Origin: Marinagarivorans sp. UBA5870
GTDB lineage: Bacteria; Pseudomonadota; Gammaproteobacteria; Pseudomonadales; Cellvibrionaceae
Assembly (NCBI GenBank): GCA_002432555.1
Contig: DJFO01000391.1
Span: forward strand, 17,035-22,773
Reading direction: 5' to 3'
Length of the DNA: 5,739 nt
Below are positions 1 through 2,855 of this stretch, piece by piece. Positions within the stretch are counted from its first letter, which is position 1, and the number at the start of each line of letters is the position of its first letter. Both the position numbers and the translations under genes were made by a program. The notes below the pieces were generated by a model. The model was not told the origin of the DNA and did not search any database. It saw only the letters and a program-made list of their open reading frames with translations.

Positions 1-806
1 GCGGAGCGGGCGTGTTTCCGAGCCTGCAGAAAATCGGAGCGGTAATGGTCGACGTCGCCGCGGTATTTCGTCTCGTCCGCGGCAGTCGGATTCACGACGA
101 CCGTTCCATTTTCGGCATCGACCAGCGCCCGGTCGCCGCTGCGCATTGAACGCACGGCCCCCTCGAGCCCCGCAATGCAAGGCAAACCCATCTGGCGGGA
201 AAACAGCGCGGCATGAGATCCCGCGGACCCATATTCCAACAACACCGCCGCAACCGAGCGGTTCGCCAAAAAAACTGTATCGGATGGCAGCAGGCGGCGG
301 GTGACGAGCACGCAGTCCAGCGGGATATTTTCCAGCGGATGAATGTTGATCCCCGCGATAGCATTGCGTAGGCGGATGGAAATATCGCGCATGTCATCGC
401 CTTTACCCTGAGCGAACTGCGATTCCATAAGCAAGAATTTGTTTTCCCACCGAAAGAATACGTTTTTCACCGCGCTACTGGCGTTGATCAGGTTGTCGAC
501 GATCTCCGATCGCAGCTCATCGCGCAGTGATTGGTCATTCAGGATGGATCGGTGCGCGTCGAAAACCTCTGCGAGTCGAGCGTCGATTTCCTTCGTCACC
601 CTGGCGGCCAACTGCGTCAGATCGATGCTCGTTTTCGCGGTGGCGACGTCGAGGCGAGCACATTCTTCATCGACATCGAAACGACCAATTTTGGTTGGCA
701 GATCTTCCGCAGTGGCCAGGCCTTTATGGATGAATATGTTTCCCTCGCCCCAACCCGGGGAAATGGAATCGCCGTGCAACCGAACCGTTTGCGAGTGTGC
801 GGACAT
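1..806 (-). CDS. ptsI: PTS enzyme I (PEP-protein phosphotransferase), N-terminal part, runs off the left edge
   Basis: Enzyme I takes phosphate from phosphoenolpyruvate onto a histidine and passes it to HPr in the cytoplasm, the first step of the PTS. The minus strand reads open for 268 codons from ATG at 806 to the window edge. Residues 9-21 match the enzyme I opening (LHGDSISPGWGEG, the usual G-x-x-x-SPG-x-x-x-G). Residues about 30-145 are mostly helical, as expected for the HPr-binding domain. The phosphohistidine segment is GSAGSHAALFSR at 192-203 with His197, close to His189 of E. coli enzyme I. Residues about 204-240 (GLPCIAGLEG, then ALVDAENGTVVVNP) complete the phosphohistidine domain. 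The PEP-binding barrel (family total about 575 residues) lies outside the window. No GAF domain precedes it, so it is PtsI-type rather than PtsP-type. An in-frame TAA at 819-821 makes this ATG the first possible start. The flanking motif is divergent, so a specialised paralogue is possible and the symbol is by family only. Confidence 0.9.
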   Translation of the reverse strand, partial: MSAHSQTVRLHGDSISPGWGEGNIFIHKGLATAEDLPTKIGRFDVDEECARLDVATAKTSIDLTQLAARVTKEIDARLAEVFDAHRSILNDQSLRDELRSEIVDNLINASSAVKNVFFRWENKFLLMESQFAQGKGDDMRDISIRLRNAIAGINIHPLENIPLDCVLVTRRLLPSDTVFLANRSVAAVLLEYGSAGSHAALFSRQMGLPCIAGLEGAVRSMRSGDRALVDAENGTVVVNPTAADETKYRGDVDHYRSDFLQARKHARS

Positions 807-810
807 AAAA

Positions 811-817
811 CCTCTCC
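811..817 (-). promoter_or_regulatory. Shine-Dalgarno sequence of the enzyme I gene
   Basis: Read on the minus strand, GGAGAGG ends four bases before the ATG at 806, with the GGAG core seven bases away. It is the best ribosome binding site in the window and, with the in-frame TAA just upstream, decides the start of the enzyme I gene. Confidence 0.8.
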
Positions 818-829
818 GTTACGGGGAGA
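813..829 (-). promoter_or_regulatory. Small stem-loop covering the enzyme I ribosome binding site
   Basis: In the minus-strand transcript, UCUCC (829-825) can pair perfectly with GGAGA (817-813) around a 7-base loop (CCGUAAC). The 3' arm is the Shine-Dalgarno core, so the fold would hide the ribosome binding site. The complementarity is seen directly. That it controls translation is inference; a 5-bp stem is weak alone and could simply be breathing structure. Confidence 0.4.
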
Positions 830-833
830 CAGA

Positions 834-877
834 GCCATGGCGGTCCGCTGCGCAGTTGCGCGTCGGACCGCCATGGC
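834..877. repeat. Long inverted repeat (14-bp perfect arms plus inner 5-bp stem) upstream of the enzyme I gene
   Basis: The arms GCCATGGCGGTCCG (834-847) and CGGACCGCCATGGC (864-877) are exact reverse complements. Inside, GCGCA (850-854) pairs with TGCGC (857-861) around a 2-base centre, separated from the outer stem by a 2x2 mismatch. Each arm also contains a self-palindrome (GCCATGGC) and a near-palindrome (CGGTCCG or CGGACCG). The structure sits 27 bases upstream of the enzyme I ATG. No T-run follows on either strand, so it is not a standard intrinsic terminator. It could be an mRNA leader hairpin, a multi-site operator, or one copy of a dispersed palindromic repeat. The sequence alone does not decide. 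Confidence 0.85.
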
Positions 878-902
878 AGGGCCAGGACCTTTCAGGATGA
901 AC

Positions 903-937
903 GGCCGGAACCTAGTGGTTCCTGCCGGCAGTCCGGC
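903..937. repeat. Cluster of overlapping small inverted repeats
   Basis: GGAACC (907-912) and GGTTCC (917-922) form a 6-bp stem with a TAGT loop. GCCGG (924-928) and CCGGC (933-937) form a 5-bp stem with a CAGT loop. GCCGG at 904-908 can alternatively pair with CCGGC at 925-929. The arms are therefore partly mutually exclusive, as in alternative RNA folds. No T-tract follows on either strand. A role in regulation is only a possibility. Confidence 0.5.
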
Positions 938-951
938 GGCTCATGAAATTA

Positions 952-963
952 GCGGGATCCCGC
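952..963. repeat. Perfect 12-bp palindrome GCGGGATCCCGC
   Basis: The twelve bases are fully self-complementary with no spacer, which suits a dimeric protein-binding site better than an RNA hairpin. It lies between the kinase terminator-like stem-loop and the enzyme I leader, where a promoter for the enzyme I gene would be expected. I could not identify a convincing -35/-10 pair or sigma-54 site nearby. Confidence 0.45.
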
Positions 964-965
964 CT

Positions 966-996
966 GAGAATAGACAGCGAATAAACGAGAATAAAT
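966..996. repeat. Three imperfect direct repeats of GAATA spaced about 10-11 bp
   Basis: On the plus strand the units GAGAATAGAC (966), GCGAATAAAC (977) and GAGAATAAAT (987) follow one another with 11- and 10-base steps, about one helical turn. Same-face direct repeats of this kind can be binding sites for a regulator. The 3' copy also serves as the AT-rich tail of the terminator-like stem-loop at 998-1020. The repetition is seen directly; function is inference. Confidence 0.35.
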
Positions 997-1020
997 TCCC
1001 GCGATCATAAAGTTCGCGGG
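987..1020 (-). terminator. Probable intrinsic terminator of the two-kinase operon
   Basis: On the minus strand, CCCGCGA (1020-1014) and TCGCGGG (1004-998) form a perfect 7-bp GC-rich stem with a 9-base loop, 60 bases after the stop of the second kinase gene. It is followed by AATTTATTCTC, an AT-rich but interrupted T-tract. Position and orientation fit the end of the kinase operon. The long loop and broken T-tract suggest a moderate terminator that could allow readthrough into the enzyme I gene. Confidence 0.6.
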
Positions 1021-1080
1021 AGAATGAGGACTTTATCCCCCGCGTTTGGCCGGCGTCTCAAGCGCGATCGGGTCGACTTG

Positions 1081-2853
1081 CTACAGCGAATCGAGCTCGC
1101 AGAGTTCCCCGCTGAGCAGGCTCAACAAACGCCCGAGATCCACCGGTTTCACCAAGTAGTGATTAAAGCCCGCGACCTTGGCCCGGCTCTTATTTGCCTG
1201 ACCGCCATAGCCGGTCATGGCGATGATACGCACTTCGCCGAGACTTTCCTCCTGCCGCAGCCGGGCAGCCACTTCGTAACCGTCCAGGTCCGGCAGACCT
1301 ATGTCCAGCAAAACCACGCCGGGCAGATAATTTTTAGCTTGGGTGATGCCCTCTTCCCCGGTGTGGGTGATGCACACGTCGTAACCTTGCGCCTCTAGAC
1401 ACATGGCCAGGCCGCGGGCGGAGTCGATGTTGTCGTCGATCAGCAGAACGCGCAAATCCGTATTAACCTCGCGCCCGCCCAGCGTTTCAGGTGGCGGGCT
1501 CTCCGGCACTTTGTCCACCAGCGGAAGGTAGACCGAAAATTCCGCCCCGCGCCCGGGACCGTCGCTAAAGGCTTCGACGCGACCGCCGTGCAAACCCACC
1601 AGCGCCCGCACCAGGGCGAGGCCGATGCCTAGACCGCCCTGCGCTCGATTGACCGCACTCGGTGCCTGGACGAACAATTCGAACAAAGTGTCGAGCAATT
1701 CCGGCGGAATTCCGACGCCGTAGTCGCGCACCCGGATGCATGCCCATTGCCCGTGCCGCCGCCCCAGCGAGAGTTCGATCAGGCCGCCATCGTCCATATA
1801 TTTGGCCGCGTTGGTCAGCAGGTTGCCGAGCACTTGGGTCAGGCGCACCATGTCGCCGTCGACGTACAGGGGGTCGTCGGGTACTGAGACTTGCAGTTGG
1901 TGGCGGTGTTTTTGTAACAGTGGAGTCAGGGTATCCGCGGCGTGGTGCAAAACCTTGGCGAGGTCCACGGTTTCCGTATTCAACTGGATGCGCCCGTTGG
2001 AAATCCGCGAGACGTCCAAGAGGTCGTCCATCAGGCAGGTGAGGTGTTTCACTTGCCGCTGCAGCAGATCCTGCGCCCAAGCGGATTGCTGTTCGGTGGC
2101 CGTGTCCAATTGCATCACCAATACCGCGTTGTGAATGGCGGAAAGGGGGTTGCGCAACTCGTGCGCCAGTATCGCGATGTACTCGTCTTTGCGTTTGATG
2201 GACTGGGACAGCGCTTGTTCGACTCGTTCGCGCTCGGCAATTTCGCGGGTGAGGCGAGTATTGGTGGCAAGCAGTTCGATATTCGCTTTTTCGAGCGTCG
2301 CGTTGAGCTCCTGCAGCTCGCGCATATTTTGCGCTTTGAGCTCCTCGTGGGCTTTCGCCAGTTCGTCATTGGTGACGGCGAGCTGCTGATTGAGGCGTGA
2401 CAATTCCACACGCTGCAGGTAGAGCTGCACCAACGCCTGCACCTTGCCGCGCAGAATGTCGGGGATCACCGGGATCTGCACATAATCTACCGCGCCCATT
2501 TCGTAACCGCGGCGCTGGTCCAGATCCGTTACATGCAAGCCGGTGACGAAAATGATCGGCGTCTCTTCGAACCGGGGGTGATTGCGAATCCGCTCGGCGG
2601 TTTCGAAGCCATCCATTTCCGGCATGCTCACGTCGAGCAGTATCGCGGCGAACTCCATCACCATCAGTTTGCCGAGGGCCTCGGTGCCGGAGAGCGCGCG
2701 CACCAGGTTGTGGCCGAGCCCGGCGAGTGCCACCTCGTAACTGAGCAGGCGCTCGGGCCGGTCGTCTACCAGCAATATGTTGACTTCGTGCGGAGCCATA
2801 GGGGAAATCCGGCTGCTGCGCTGGTTGCTTGCCGTGCTGGGGCGCGTGGACAT
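1081..2853 (-). CDS. Hybrid histidine kinase, receiver-HisKA-HATPase-receiver (590 aa)
   Basis: A soluble two-component protein with a receiver at each end of a kinase core. The N-terminal receiver (residues about 24-140) has acidic Asp30-Asp31, phospho-acceptor Asp74 (LLDVSMPEMDG) and Thr104. The usual Lys-Pro is Ile127-Pro128 within DYVQIPVIP. A long heptad-rich coiled coil spans about 145-215. HisKA has the H-box AILAHELRNPLSAI with His231. The HATPase has Asn344 and Asn348 (N-box), Asp377 in RDYGVGIP and the lid GGLGIGLALV at 406-415. The C-terminal receiver (about 467-583) is canonical, with Asp473-Asp474, Asp517, Thr547 and Lys569. No membrane segment or signal peptide is seen, so it is cytoplasmic. 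The chosen ATG overlaps the stop of the upstream kinase (TAATG). An alternative ATG at 2799, just before the receiver, would give 572 residues; neither has a clear Shine-Dalgarno. From recalled family knowledge, this architecture often sits beside HAMP-GAF triple-receiver kinases, as here. Confidence 0.93.
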   Translation of the reverse strand: MSTRPSTASNQRSSRISPMAPHEVNILLVDDRPERLLSYEVALAGLGHNLVRALSGTEALGKLMVMEFAAILLDVSMPEMDGFETAERIRNHPRFEETPIIFVTGLHVTDLDQRRGYEMGAVDYVQIPVIPDILRGKVQALVQLYLQRVELSRLNQQLAVTNDELAKAHEELKAQNMRELQELNATLEKANIELLATNTRLTREIAERERVEQALSQSIKRKDEYIAILAHELRNPLSAIHNAVLVMQLDTATEQQSAWAQDLLQRQVKHLTCLMDDLLDVSRISNGRIQLNTETVDLAKVLHHAADTLTPLLQKHRHQLQVSVPDDPLYVDGDMVRLTQVLGNLLTNAAKYMDDGGLIELSLGRRHGQWACIRVRDYGVGIPPELLDTLFELFVQAPSAVNRAQGGLGIGLALVRALVGLHGGRVEAFSDGPGRGAEFSVYLPLVDKVPESPPPETLGGREVNTDLRVLLIDDNIDSARGLAMCLEAQGYDVCITHTGEEGITQAKNYLPGVVLLDIGLPDLDGYEVAARLRQEESLGEVRIIAMTGYGGQANKSRAKVAGFNHYLVKPVDLGRLLSLLSGELCELDSL

Positions 2854-2855
2854 TA
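2851..2855 (-). promoter_or_regulatory. TAATG stop-start overlap between the two kinase genes
   Basis: On the minus strand the stop TAA of the large kinase (2855-2853) shares its last A with the ATG of the second kinase (2853-2851). Overlaps of this kind usually mean ribosome reinitiation and fixed-ratio co-translation. This supports the 2853 start even though no Shine-Dalgarno is visible, and places both genes in one operon. Confidence 0.75.

Larger units (their letters stand above)
807..1080. other. Intergenic region between the kinase operon and the enzyme I gene
   Basis: This 274-bp stretch has no supportable protein gene. Open frames crossing it on the plus strand lack family resemblance and overlap the enzyme I gene in antisense. 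It is unusually dense in inverted repeats for its length: stem-loops or palindromes at 834-877, 903-937, 952-963 and 998-1020. Positions 1021-1080 hold nothing I recognise. It should contain the enzyme I promoter if that gene is transcribed on its own, but no clear promoter motif was found. Confidence 0.7.

Noticed and set aside
92..397. Minus-strand open frame of 101 codons
   Set aside because: It overlaps the enzyme I gene on the same strand in another frame. The enzyme I frame shows clear family motifs, whereas this one has no recognisable domain.
834..877. Rho-independent terminator at the long hairpin
   Set aside because: There is no T-run after the stem on either strand. The stem-loop at 998-1020 is a better terminator candidate for the kinase operon.
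531..1010. Plus-strand open frame of 159 codons, with related frames at 439-900 and 527-733
   Set aside because: These run antisense to the start of the enzyme I gene and through the inverted-repeat intergenic region. They have no family resemblance and no convincing ribosome binding site.
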